From NCBI GenBank assembly GCA_963787135.1, contig CAWBBW010000007.1:300946-364945 (forward strand): a stretch of DNA of 64,000 nt, given 5' to 3'. The position numbers and the translations under genes are program-made. The stretch is from Roseiarcus sp963787135. Lineage in GTDB: Bacteria > Pseudomonadota > Alphaproteobacteria > Rhizobiales > Beijerinckiaceae. This document shows positions 26,903-36,229 of the stretch, one piece after another. Below the pieces are notes generated by a model. It was not told the DNA's origin and searched no databases. It was given only the letters and a program-made list of their open reading frames with translations. The first letter of the stretch is position 1. Each line of letters begins with the position of its first letter.

Positions 26903-27815
26903 GTGGAAGTTCAAAGCGAGAAGCAAGCTATTCTACTCGGGAAATCGGGTTCGAGGCCAATGCCGGAAGCGAAGGTGATTAGTCAGCCCGTTTGTGGCGT
27001 CGTCATGGATAAGGACGAGACGACGATGTTCCATACAACGGCTAGTTCGAAACACGCGCATTCCGGAAGGGTTCATGCGATTCCGGTCAGACCTTCGGAG
27101 GCAAACCCACGACTCACGTCCGAAGCCGTCTATCGGTTTTTCGACATCGCGCTCGCGTCGGTCGGATTGATCGTGGCGCTGCCGTTGATGCTGGCGACAG
27201 CGGTCGTGATCCGTGTCGATTCTCCGGGCCCGGTGCTATTCCTGCATAGACGGCCCGCCCGCTCGAATTCGCGTCCTCGGGCGCGATCTCGAGGGACGCA
27301 ACGACCTCCGTCCGCCGCCGGGCGGCTTCAATCCGGATGTCCAATACTGGGTCCCGACTTATTTCACCCTGCTCAAGTTTCGCACCATGTATGCGGACGC
27401 GCGGGCTCGCTTTCCCTCCTATTTTCCGGACGTCTATGCGAAGGAGGACTTCCGCTGCCAATTCCCGCACGTCGAAAATGATCCGCGCATAACCCGTGTC
27501 GGTCGCGTGCTGCGCAAACTCTCTGTGGACGAACTCCCCAACCTTTGGTCCGTACTAGTCGGAGACATGAGCCTGGTAGGGCCGCGTCCGGAGGCGCCCG
27601 AGGTGCTCCAATATCACACGCCGGAGGAGATGATTAAGTTCACACTTAAGCCTGGAGTCACCGGTCTCTCGCAGATAAGAGGCCGCAAACTGCTTACTTG
27701 GGGACAAATGCTGGCCTTGGATCTGCAATACGTGCGCACGCGTAGTATGGCGCTCGACTTCAAGATAGTTCTTCTCACGATCCGGCAAGTTATAACGGCG
27801 CACGGCGCGCTGTGA
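26903..27815 (+). pseudogene. Undecaprenyl-phosphate sugar transferase, frameshifted
   Basis: Initiating glycosyl-1-phosphate transferase that would load the first sugar on undecaprenyl phosphate at the inner membrane. Frame 1 gives the membrane hairpin and start of the domain (FFDIALASVGLIVALPLMLATAVVIRVDSPGPVLFLHRRPAR); frame 2, after an indel near 27250-27265, gives YFTLLKFRTMYADA, DPRITRVGRVLRKLSVDELPNLWSVLVGDMSLVGPRPE and LKPGVTGLSQIRGR, all catalytic signatures. The exact start is uncertain (ATG 26960 or 27006 also fit). Only one indel separates it from a normal gene. The antiporter gene follows after 4 bases. Confidence 0.85.
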
Positions 27816-27819
27816 CCCC

Positions 27820-29106
27820 GTGACCGCTAGCTCTATTTTCTTGCTCCAGGCGTTTATAATAATCACGCTGCCTGTTGTTCTGTTGCGTATTTCCGGGTTA
27901 AAAGGTCTGATGCCGCTCGTCGCGGTCCAGATCTTCGTTGGCGTTGCACTGGGTCCGTCGATACTTGGCCGGGTGGCTCCAGACGTATATCAAACGTTCG
28001 CGAGCCCGCCAGTGCTGACGGGCCTGACGGGGGTTGCCACTCTCGCGGTTATCATCTTCGGCATGATCTCTGGTCTGCACGTCGACCCGCGCGTATTCAG
28101 AGGCGACCAGCGTGCGTTTTGGGGCGTGGCCGCGGCGAGCATCGCCGTGCCCATGGCGCTCGGTTGTATGGCTGGACTGTGGATTCTGACGCGCTATCCG
28201 GATGAGCTCTTGCCCGGAGTCAAGCCGGTGGAATTCATCGCGGCGGTGGGCATATGCCTCAGCATGAATGCGTTGCCGGTCCTCGGAGCGATCCTTGGAG
28301 AGATGGACCTCCTCGGGAGTCGTATCGGCCACCTTGCGCTCGGCGTCGCTGGCATCAACAATATGGCATTGTGGCTCGTATTGGCCATTCTCTTGGCAAC
28401 GGGGGCTACGGAGCATGCGAAAATCGGACATGAGCTGCCCTTGCGCTATCTCCTGGTCTTGTCGCCAGCGTATCTGATTCTCATGGTGTGGATCGTCAGA
28501 CCCGCCCTCAGTAATCTGGTGACGGTACGGATGGGAAATGGCGGAATGAACACACGCGCCGCTGTGGTCGTGGTCGCGGCGACCATCGCGTCCGCGCTCG
28601 TCACCGACCTCGCGGGACTGCATTACATCATCGGGGCCTTTGTCCTCGGCGCGATACTGCCAAGCAAACTGCATCGGCCGATCCTGGACTGTCTTCAGGT
28701 CGTGACTGTCGCTGTGTTAATGCCCTTCTTTTTCACGCTCACTGGCATGCGGACCATGCTGGACCTGACTTCGCCGGAACTGCTCGAAATTTTCGTTGTC
28801 ACAACGGGATGCGCGGCAGTGGGCATCATCGGCGGAACCGCGGTTGCGGCGCGTGCTCTCGGCGAAACGTGGTCGTTCGCCGTCGGCCTTGGCTGCTTGT
28901 TGCAGTCAAAAGGCCTGACGGAACTGATAGTTCTGACCGTTCTCCTGGATGCTCGGATCGTTTCCCCCAAAATCTTCGCGTCTATGCTGTTGATGGCGCT
29001 TTTCAGCACGGCCATCGCAATGCCCTTGGCTCGCCTGGCTTTGGCCCGGTCCGCCGAGCGGCAGGCAATCTCGAATCCCAAGGTGTTGCAGGGCCAACGG
29101 CCCTGA
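27820..29106 (+). CDS. Cation:proton antiporter (CPA2-type)
   Basis: A 428-residue inner-membrane antiporter with about 12 hydrophobic segments, of the KefB/NapA type. Characteristic stretches are QIFVGVALGPSILGRV, AVIIFGMISGLHVDPRVF, ALPVLGAILGEMDLL and, late, AVGLGCLLQSKGLTELIVLTVLLDA. There is no C-terminal TrkA-N domain, so it is the short form. GTG start at 27820, four bases after the sugar transferase, suggests cotranscription. Such antiporters do occur within polysaccharide clusters; the reason is not known. Confidence 0.85.
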   Translation: MTASSIFLLQAFIIITLPVVLLRISGLKGLMPLVAVQIFVGVALGPSILGRVAPDVYQTFASPPVLTGLTGVATLAVIIFGMISGLHVDPRVFRGDQRAFWGVAAASIAVPMALGCMAGLWILTRYPDELLPGVKPVEFIAAVGICLSMNALPVLGAILGEMDLLGSRIGHLALGVAGINNMALWLVLAILLATGATEHAKIGHELPLRYLLVLSPAYLILMVWIVRPALSNLVTVRMGNGGMNTRAAVVVVAATIASALVTDLAGLHYIIGAFVLGAILPSKLHRPILDCLQVVTVAVLMPFFFTLTGMRTMLDLTSPELLEIFVVTTGCAAVGIIGGTAVAARALGETWSFAVGLGCLLQSKGLTELIVLTVLLDARIVSPKIFASMLLMALFSTAIAMPLARLALARSAERQAISNPKVLQGQRP

Positions 29107-29158
29107 AGTGCGGCCGCGGAGCCGACGCCCGACGCCGAGGGGGCCTTTGTTCCTATTG

Positions 29159-29699
29159 TCACAGTGGGCGAAGCGCGACATCTGACACGACCCGCCACCG
29201 CTGGATCGGACCCGAGTCCTCGATCGGCAGTTCCGTTTCGACAACTCGGATTCGGTCGAATATATACTTGCCCGTCGGGAGGTCGAGGGTCTTGGAAAGC
29301 CGCCGTCGTTTAGCCTCGGGCAGTTTCTTGTAGAGCAGACTAAGATGGGGATTTAGCGCGTAGCCTGATGGCGCGGACCAGCCGTTCGCTGCGACCTCGA
29401 ACATCTGGCGCGCGACGGCGGAACTCTTCGAACTGCAGAAACAATGTCTTTGTGTACTGCTCCGTATGATCGAGTTGATTGGGGGTCAGCTCGATCGGCG
29501 TAAATCGATTGGCGATGAACTCGGCGACCGCGCGCGCCTCCGTGTCGACGCCAGGGCCGCAGAATAGAGTAACGTGCGGTTCGAAATCGACCGCATCGAG
29601 GCTCGCCGCCAAATCGCAGATGATCGACCGAAGCTTCGATCGAAGCGGCTCTCGAGGCGTCAACCACAGCGTAAATTCGGTGTAAGAAATATCGAATTC
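29159..29699 (-). pseudogene. 2H phosphoesterase (cyclic phosphodiesterase-like), frameshifted
   Basis: Two frames together make a 2H-fold protein. The first gives FTLWLTPREPLRSKLRSII and the first His motif, FEPHVTLF; the second, after a shift near 29385, gives NPHLSLLY, the second His-x-Ser/Thr motif. These proteins open 2',3'-cyclic phosphates or ligate RNA ends. No good start codon is left between the in-frame stop at about 29700 and the domain, so it is probably inactive. Confidence 0.65.
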
Positions 29700-29853
29700 C
29701 TAACTTCAGCATACAGACGATCGCCCCTCGCGCCAGCCCGCTGTCTTGCCGATGACGCAAACGCATCGTTGCATCAAAGTCCGCGGCTGCCGCAAGCTTT
29801 TTCGGCCGGTGAGTTCTCATAGATTGCGTTAACCTCGGTGTCCCATACGAAAT

Positions 29854-30264
29854 TCAACCGGCGCCCCGATGATCACCGGCCCGGGCCGCTTGCCACACAT
29901 CGACCGAGGGGAAGCGGATCGAAAGGACGATCGTGTCGCCGATCGCCTCCCAGGAATGCACAGTATCAGGCGCGAAGATTATGTAGTCACCCGCCTTCCG
30001 CAGCGTGACTGTCTGCGGGGTCTCACCGATGTAGAACGTGACCCGCAAGCTGCCGCCAATTAACACAGAGATCGTGGTGGCGCGCCTGTTCGCCCAGGGC
30101 CTGTTCCGTTTCTCGCCGTCCGGGTGGACTCCCCATTTGACCTCGACTTCGGTCTGGTGCCGCAGTCCTAACGACTCCGGCACGAACTGCCCGACGAACC
30201 AGCCGCTTTCGTGCACCTGGTCGACGGACGCGTTGCCGAAATAGTACGCTGGGTTGGATTCCAT
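29854..30264 (-). CDS. Cupin-domain protein
   Basis: About 136 residues of a single cupin barrel: HQTEVEVKWGVHPDGEKR, then TISVLIGGSLRVTF and GDYIIFAPDTVHSWEAIGDTIVLSIRFPS, with metal-type His residues. ATG 30264 (MESNPAYYFGNA) is preferred over an upstream start. Similar small cupins in glycan clusters are isomerases or of unknown role. No substrate can be named. Confidence 0.65.
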   Translation of the reverse strand: MESNPAYYFGNASVDQVHESGWFVGQFVPESLGLRHQTEVEVKWGVHPDGEKRNRPWANRRATTISVLIGGSLRVTFYIGETPQTVTLRKAGDYIIFAPDTVHSWEAIGDTIVLSIRFPSVDVWQAARAGDHRGAG

Positions 30265-30439
30265 GCCTAATCCCTTCGCGGCCACGAGCCTATGTCCAAA
30301 TAATGCATAAGGTCACGCTAAGACACAATATACGGGATGTCTTCACTGAACCGCGCTATTTCATTCCCAAAAGCGATTACTCCGGTATCTCCTACGCTAA
30401 CGATTACAGCGCCACCCTAACAGCCCGTTGACGAGTCTG

Positions 30440-30835
30440 GAACTGCTGATTCCCTGCTTGTGGCGCATGGGCAGCGTGATTGGCGATGGGGCGGTCGGAG
30501 GGGGTTCAGGGCGACCTGATGGCGACTTGGGCGCAGATGCCGCGCTCGCCAGGAAACGCGTTCTACGACCGGCCGCAGGAGCTGCTTCGGGGGCGCGGGG
30601 CTCGACGCGTTCGTGGAAGGGCTGTGCAGGCCCTACTATGCGCCGAGGATGGGCGCGCCGTCGCTGCCGCCGGGGCGGTACTTCCGCATGCACATGATCG
30701 GCTATTTCGAGGGGATCGACAGCGAGCGCGGCATTGCATGGCGTTGCGCGGACTCGTTCTCGCTGCGCGATTTCCTGCGGCTGTCGAATTGCAACAAGAC
30801 GCTCGATCATTCATGGCTGTCGCGCACACTGCTAA
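30440..30835 (+). pseudogene. IS1182-type transposase N-terminal remnant
   Basis: Two frames give the N-terminal part of an IS1182-like transposase: MATWAQMPRSPGNAFYDRPQELL, then FVEGLCRPYYAPRMGAPSLPPGRYFRM and IGYFEGIDSERGIAWRCADSFSLRDFL. The sequence stops resembling a transposase at about 30835; the catalytic part is gone. Confidence 0.7.
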
Positions 30836-31099
30836 GCGCCACTAGAGAGGCGCTATGGGTCGGAGCCGACAATAGCGCAGACCAACTTCGGCCCGTCATC
30901 CCCAGCGGCAAATCGCGGGCGCAACGAGCGGCTGCCGGGCTCGATACCAGGATCACCTCCGTACTTGCTAGAAACGGATCGCGCGGCTGCGGCTGATCCG
31001 GCCGGTTCGTAAGACTTGCCTCGTTGGGCAAGCGGATGATGCAATTATCTCAACGCGCGACCGCTTGAAGCTTGAAGCGCCATCGACGGCGCGCGCTGC

Positions 31100-31440
31100 G
31101 CGTCCAACCATCGCTCCGCTCCATGACGTCGAAACCGACTGACCTGGCTTGTCGCGAATTTGGCATTGTGCACGGGGATTTAAGCCTCTTGCACGCCGGC
31201 ATCTCGCAATCCGGCCGTGGCCCCAAAGTTCGGTCTGGAAAAAGCGCGAATCCACGGACCCCATTTCAACCTCGTTTTCGAGCTCGCAGGCCTTGACGAT
31301 CTCCTTCGCGACGTCGTACCGGGTCACCTGCCCGCGGCACACGTGGGGTGGGCCGCCCCCAGTCGTCGGTGTCGAGCAGCAAGAACGGGTTCATCGCGAA
31401 ATCATGGGCATGTGTTGGCGTCCTGATCTTGTCCATGACG
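31100..31440 (-). pseudogene. RmlD-like reductase C-terminal remnant
   Basis: Minus-strand frames give LLLDTDDWG in one frame and CRGQVTRYDVAKEIVKACELENEVE followed by VDSRFFQ in another. This order is that of the C-terminal part of dTDP-4-dehydrorhamnose reductase-like SDRs. The remainder is unreadable. It lies just upstream of, and opposite to, the Wza-like gene. Confidence 0.55.
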
Positions 31441-31502
31441 TCATGCAGCACACGGGCGCGCCCGGCCGTTGTGCTGTGATTGCTGCTCTTCCCCTCTTGC
31501 CT

Positions 31503-32270
31503 ATGCGGTTGTTGATGGTTGCTGCCGTGGCGTTGTCGGTGAGCGCCTGCGAAAGCAGCTATTCTGTCGATCGGGTGCCCCCCTTGGCCACCGAGAGCGC
31601 TGGATCGGAACTTGTTGGGCCGCTGACCCCTAAGTATACGATTGGGCCTGGCGATGATCTGCTGATTAACTCCTTCTACCACTCTGAACTCAAGCAGCCA
31701 GTGACAGTGCAGAACGACGGTCGCGTCTCGCTGCTGCTTGTCGGAACGGTCACAGCCGCGGGCAAGACCTTGCAACAGGTGGGCCAAGAGCTTACTGGCC
31801 GATACAGCAAGTTCCTTGAGAACGCGGATGTGACCGTCACTCTCAGCGGCAGCGCCGCGCTGGCGGTTTATGTCGGAGGTGAAGTTGGCAAACCATCGGT
31901 TGTGCCGATCAAAGGGGAATTGAGTTTCCTGCAAAGCGTTACCGCCGCTGGAGGCTTTAGTAGGACCGCCAATAAAGAACAGGTGCTGATTGTGCGCCAG
32001 GCGAGTGATGGACACTTCCGGACGTTCCAGGTCAATGCGGCCGAGGTATTGAGCAATGAGGCCCCCGAGATCTACCTAAGACAGCACGATATCGTCTACG
32101 TGCCACAAACCGCGATCGCCCAGGCAGACCAGTTCGTCGATCAATACATCAATCAGATCGTCCCGCGCGCGGTCCAAGGCGTGTTCGGGTTGCAATACAC
32201 GGCTGCAGTCGGCGGTGGCGCATCGACGGCGATCAACTCATCAGCGATCAACTCGGCGGTAACGCGATGA
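31503..32270 (+). CDS. Wza-like polysaccharide export lipoprotein
   Basis: Outer-membrane polysaccharide export protein of 255 residues. The start at ATG 31503 gives a short lipoprotein signal, MRLLMVAAVALSVSAC, with lipobox Cys16. The poly_export domain follows (YTIGPGDDLLINSFYHSEL, VQNDGRVSLLLVGTVTAAGKT), then an SLBB-like domain (VYVGGEVGKPSVVPIKGELSFLQSVTAAGGF) and LRQHDIVYVPQTAIAQADQFVDQYINQIVP. The longer open frame upstream overlaps the RmlD remnant and is not coding. It exports the polymer together with a Wzz-like partner; one is encoded at 58.7 kb. Confidence 0.88.
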   Translation: MRLLMVAAVALSVSACESSYSVDRVPPLATESAGSELVGPLTPKYTIGPGDDLLINSFYHSELKQPVTVQNDGRVSLLLVGTVTAAGKTLQQVGQELTGRYSKFLENADVTVTLSGSAALAVYVGGEVGKPSVVPIKGELSFLQSVTAAGGFSRTANKEQVLIVRQASDGHFRTFQVNAAEVLSNEAPEIYLRQHDIVYVPQTAIAQADQFVDQYINQIVPRAVQGVFGLQYTAAVGGGASTAINSSAINSAVTR

Positions 32271-32595
32271 CGTAGCCTCGCGCCATTCGGATGCTTTGCG
32301 CCACGCTGGTCGGACCCGATAGGCTGCGTTGACCACAATCCGGGTGTTGCGTGAAGTCGGTTTTCTCCGAATTTGACGACTGCCACATCCTGGTTGAACG
32401 GATTGCGCGGGGCGCGTAACGTGTGCTGGGACAACCAGTCGAGAGTGTTTCAAAATTCCGGGAAACACCTAACCGGGCTGGCGCCCGAGCTGGAGGCGCC
32501 CGGAACGATTGCCGGCTAAGGCGTGAAACCCGGGGATTGCCGGCGGGCGCCTCATAGGAAGCAGCGAGATTGCATGGCCGACGAAATCAGAGGGA
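32271..32595. other. Intergenic, no gene seen
   Basis: Between the export lipoprotein and the broken GT2. No feature supported. Confidence 0.4.
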
Positions 32596-33605
32596 ATGGG
32601 GGCTTCTGCAGCGTTGTCGTCTGAGGTGAGCCGCGATAAATCGGACGCCTTGAGAAAGCCGCTCGGTGACGATGCATCAGAGCCGGTCGTCATCTCGGTG
32701 ATCATCTCCAGCTATAATGCGCGCGAGGTTGTGGCGGATTGCCTGACGTCAATCTACCGCAACCCGCCGAACGAGTTCTACGAGATCATCCTCGTGGACG
32801 ACGCTTCCAGCGATGGCACGGGCGAGATGGTGCGCGCCCGGTTTCCTGAGGTCCGACTGCTATCAACGAGGTCAATCTCCATTACACGCGGTCCAACAAT
32901 CTCGCTCTCGACCGTGCGCGCGGTGAATATATTCACCTGCTCAACAACGACACGATCGTTCTGCCGCAGGCGATCGACGCCATGGTAGCGTTCCTAAGGA
33001 ACCATCCGGAGCAGGCGCCGTCGGCAGCAAGCTGCTCAACGAGGACGGTACAATCCAATGGTCCGTCAAGGCTCTGCCGGATTTGGGGTCCGCCTTGTTC
33101 GGCGGTCGGGGCATGATCACCCGGTTGTTTCCGAACAATCGCTACACGCGGACGCCGTTTCTCGTACCCCGACCGGAACATCAGCGAACCGTTCGTCGCC
33201 GGTTATTTGTCCGGCGCCTCGAAAATAATACCACGTAGGGTTATCGACGAGGTCGGCCATCTCGACAGTCGCATGTTCTACCATGTCGACGCCGATTATT
33301 GTAAGAGGATCGCCGAGGCGGGCTATCAATGTTACTACCTACCAGATGCGACCGTCATCCACCTCAATCACAAAGGCGGAACGATGGTCAGCCCGCAACT
33401 CCGGGCGCGCTCCCTCTTGTCGTTCCATGTCGACTGTTACGTCTATTACTGCAAACACATGCAGCGCTCGGCTTGGAGCCCGATGCGGCTTGTTATTCTC
33501 GCTGCTCTCTCGGCGAATTTTCTAGCAATGCTGACGGTCCAACTCGCCGGTGAGCTCGTCGGCGCCGCGCGGTCGGGCTTGCGGTCAACGCGGGCGGCAA
33601 ATTGA
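32596..33605 (+). pseudogene. GT2 glycosyltransferase, several frameshifts
   Basis: Pieces in three frames follow GT2 order: VVISVIISSYNAREVVADCL and IILVDDASSDGTGEM (donor site), then ARGEYIHLLNNDTIVLPQAIDAMV, then LLNEDGTIQWSVKALPDLG, then FVAGYLSGASKIIPRRVIDEVGHLD and FYHVDADYCKRIAEAGY. At least three indels lie between 32860 and 33190. It resembles rhamnosyltransferase-type GT2 proteins. As it stands no full product can be made. Confidence 0.8.
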
Positions 33606-33692
33606 GAGATGAGCCGCACCGAGGCGCTGCCCTCGGGGAGGCGGTTCCACACGAAGAGCTCCCGCGAGGAGGCCCCCTAGCTCTAAGTGTTG

Positions 33693-34535
33693 CTAGCGCC
33701 GCCGTCGATGCCGCAACGCACTGATCATCGACATCACGATCGGCGGCAGCAGGTTCTGCGCGATCGTCTCCGGTGTGAGTAAGAGTTTTTCGCCCGGTCT
33801 CCGGCGAAATGGAGTCGAGTAATGCTCGCCGGCGGTCTCGCTTCGGGGCCGACCATTCGAGTAATAATAAAGGGCGAGCGATTTGCGGGTCGTTCCCGCC
33901 GGACAGTTAAGCGGGTCGGGATGCCCATGGTAGGCAAAATCTGTGGTGCTGAAGACGACGCATCGCCCAAAGATGGGTAGAATCTTCTTGCGACACTCGG
34001 TCATGTCGCGGTCCCATAGCTCCAGGTGCCCGCCCCATTCCTCTTGCCACTCGGTATTGAGATATAAGAGGAGATTGAGGCGACGATCGAGCTTCAGCCG
34101 CGGATGGCGATTAAAATCGGCGTGGACTTTGAGAAATCCGCCCCGGACGATCTGATGAACCCCGCCGCCCCAAAGATGCGGATCGGGGACGAGGCCAGAG
34201 ATCCCGGTCAGCGTCTCGAGGAAGTCAACGAATACCGAGGAGTTCAGCTGATATAACAGCGCCCGTGTCGCACTGCCGAGTTGGGTCTCGAATTTGGAGG
34301 CAAGTTTCTTACCGCGCGCGTCGTCAAATTCGATCCAGCCAACCTCACCCGGTCTGGGAATCTCCGAGATCACGCGCTCGAGCACCGCCTTCGGCAGAAA
34401 GTCGTCGATGACGATATGAGGAAAAGGTTCTGCCGCAGCGTATTCGCGTCGATGTTGTTCGGCCAGCGTCTGCAAGCGTGCAGGTTCGAGGAGGATCGGT
34501 TCCGTGGCGGCCAATTGAGTCCCGTAAAGGTCCAT
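33693..34535 (-). CDS. 2OG-Fe(II) oxygenase, prolyl-hydroxylase-like
   Basis: A 280-residue non-haem iron oxygenase. Seen: FPHIVIDDFLP near the start (typical of this group), KVHADFNRHP with the His-x-Asp pair, YLNTEWQEEWGGHLELWD, and the distal His plus Arg in AYHGHPDPL and TTRKSLALYYYS. The start ATG 34535 is chosen because the family begins close to there and the upstream codons are Pro/Ala-rich noise. Within a glycan cluster it probably hydroxylates a sugar or lipid substituent; substrate unknown. Confidence 0.8.
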   Translation of the reverse strand: MDLYGTQLAATEPILLEPARLQTLAEQHRREYAAAEPFPHIVIDDFLPKAVLERVISEIPRPGEVGWIEFDDARGKKLASKFETQLGSATRALLYQLNSSVFVDFLETLTGISGLVPDPHLWGGGVHQIVRGGFLKVHADFNRHPRLKLDRRLNLLLYLNTEWQEEWGGHLELWDRDMTECRKKILPIFGRCVVFSTTDFAYHGHPDPLNCPAGTTRKSLALYYYSNGRPRSETAGEHYSTPFRRRPGEKLLLTPETIAQNLLPPIVMSMISALRHRRRR

Positions 34536-34637
34536 TATGCTTCTCGCGTAATACCAGCAGGCAGGCGGAGCCGCAGCCTCGGGACAGCGACTGGCTTTCC
34601 GCCCCGGCGGCGGCGCCTCGCCGCCGACCCCAACCAC

Positions 34638-35148
34638 TTGTTGAAGTCAACGTTGGTCGGGTCGGAAGGCGACGGGCCGGCTGGAATGATCAATCGGCCG
34701 TACTTGGCGAAGTCGAGGAACTGCTTGATCGTTGCTAGATCGTCGCAACGCTATTTCAGTTGGGGACGACTCCCCTGTGAAAGCTAACAGGGGCCCGTGT
34801 CGTTTGGCAACCGTTTTTTCGCGGCAGTGTAAGCGTTTGCCAGTCGCACGCGGGTGGGGGTCGCTCATGTCAGCGGCATCACTGAAACCGCGAGGCGTAA
34901 ATGTTGCTGGCCCAAGCGCACCCTGACCGGCGCAAAGGCAGCCGTTAGCTTTGAGGGTGACGCCACACACGTCGTGTGGCTTGACCTGAAGTCCGTCTTG
35001 GCCACATTGAAGTGCGCCATAACCCGACTTGGCGCGTTTTGACTGCGGCTACTGAGGGAAAATACCATACGGTTGGCGCGGGCTGACTGCGAGCAACGAG
35101 GTCAGTGTTTTAGCCAGTGGCGCTATCGCGTAACAGGAGATGCGATTG
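34638..35148. other. Intergenic with one hairpin
   Basis: No gene seen. A perfect 7-bp inverted repeat, CCCCTGT (34772-34778) and ACAGGGG (34787-34793), with an 8-nt loop is present, without a T-run. Confidence 0.4.
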
Positions 35149-36229
35149 ATGGTCGAGAGTGAGAGCCGGCGCCCGAAAATCAGCGTCACCGTGCCCACCT
35201 ACAATCGAGCGGAGACATTCCGCCGAACCCTGGCGCATTTCGGCGAATCAAGAACTCGATGGTGGCGAATACGAAGTGGTTATCGTCGATGACGGCTCGT
35301 CTGATGACACGCGTACCGTGGTCGAACAGTGGATGGCGCAGGCACCCTGTCGCGTGCAATACATTCGCCAAAGCAATCACGGTCCGGGCTACTCCTATAA
35401 CCGCGCCTTCGAGGCGGCTGAGGCGCCGATCGTCTTGCTGGTCGCCGACGATATTCTCCTGTCTCCAGAGGCGCTTAAGGAGCACGTTGAGATGCACCGG
35501 CTACATCCCCAAGAAGAGGTAGCGATATTTGGCCGTACAGAGATATCGCCGGAATTGCAGAGCGTTTTTCTGCGCAAATTTGATCGCATCCGCTGCAGTG
35601 ACTTTGACAGCGGCAAGGAGCTGCCATGGTATCAATTTTGGGGCTGCAATATTTCGGCGAAGAGAGACTTCGTGTTACGCTATGGCGGAATGCCGGAAGA
35701 GGTTGGAGTTGGCGGCGCGATTGCGCATCAGGACCGGGTGCTCGGCCACCGGCTAATGCAGGGCGGTTTGCGAATTCTTTACTCCCCTGCAGCGCTAGCT
35801 TTTCACCATCACGACATGACATTCGACCAGATGTGCAGATTCCAGTACAAGCAAGGCGAGAGCTTCAATCAGACCCGCATCTGGGTGAATGAGCCGGAAC
35901 TCTCGGTCGCCTGTCATTTTTGGGACATATCTACTGTGGGGGACCATCTGCGCGTCTGGTTCGGACCGCGCCGGAATCTGGTCCCACCAAGCGATCGCAA
36001 CCCCGTGCTGCTGCTCGGCCGTTATTTGCTCCGCGGCCTGGCATTCAACGCGCTGACCGTTAATTTTCTTTGGACGCCGCTCGCCAAGCGCGCCGAACGC
36101 AGCCCCGCTATCGCGGGGCTTATGCGTCCTCGGTTCTACCGGAGCATCATCGCCTACCACACATATCGTGGATACCGCAAAGGCAGGACATGGACGAGCG
36201 CGCCGGCGGCGCAACCGAAGCAAGCCTGA
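35149..36229 (+). pseudogene. GT2 glycosyltransferase, one N-terminal frameshift
   Basis: ATG 35149 opens with RRPKISVTVPTYNRAETFRRTLAHF, the classic GT2 start; the frame then shifts near 35245 and resumes as NQELDGGEYEVVIVDDGSSDDT. The rest is continuous: NHGPGYSYNRAFEAAEAPIVLLVADD, WGCNISAKRDFVLRYGGMPEE, AHQDRVLGHRL. One base restores the gene, so it may be active in the living cell if the base is a sequencing error. It overlaps the flippase start by 40 bases. Confidence 0.8.
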
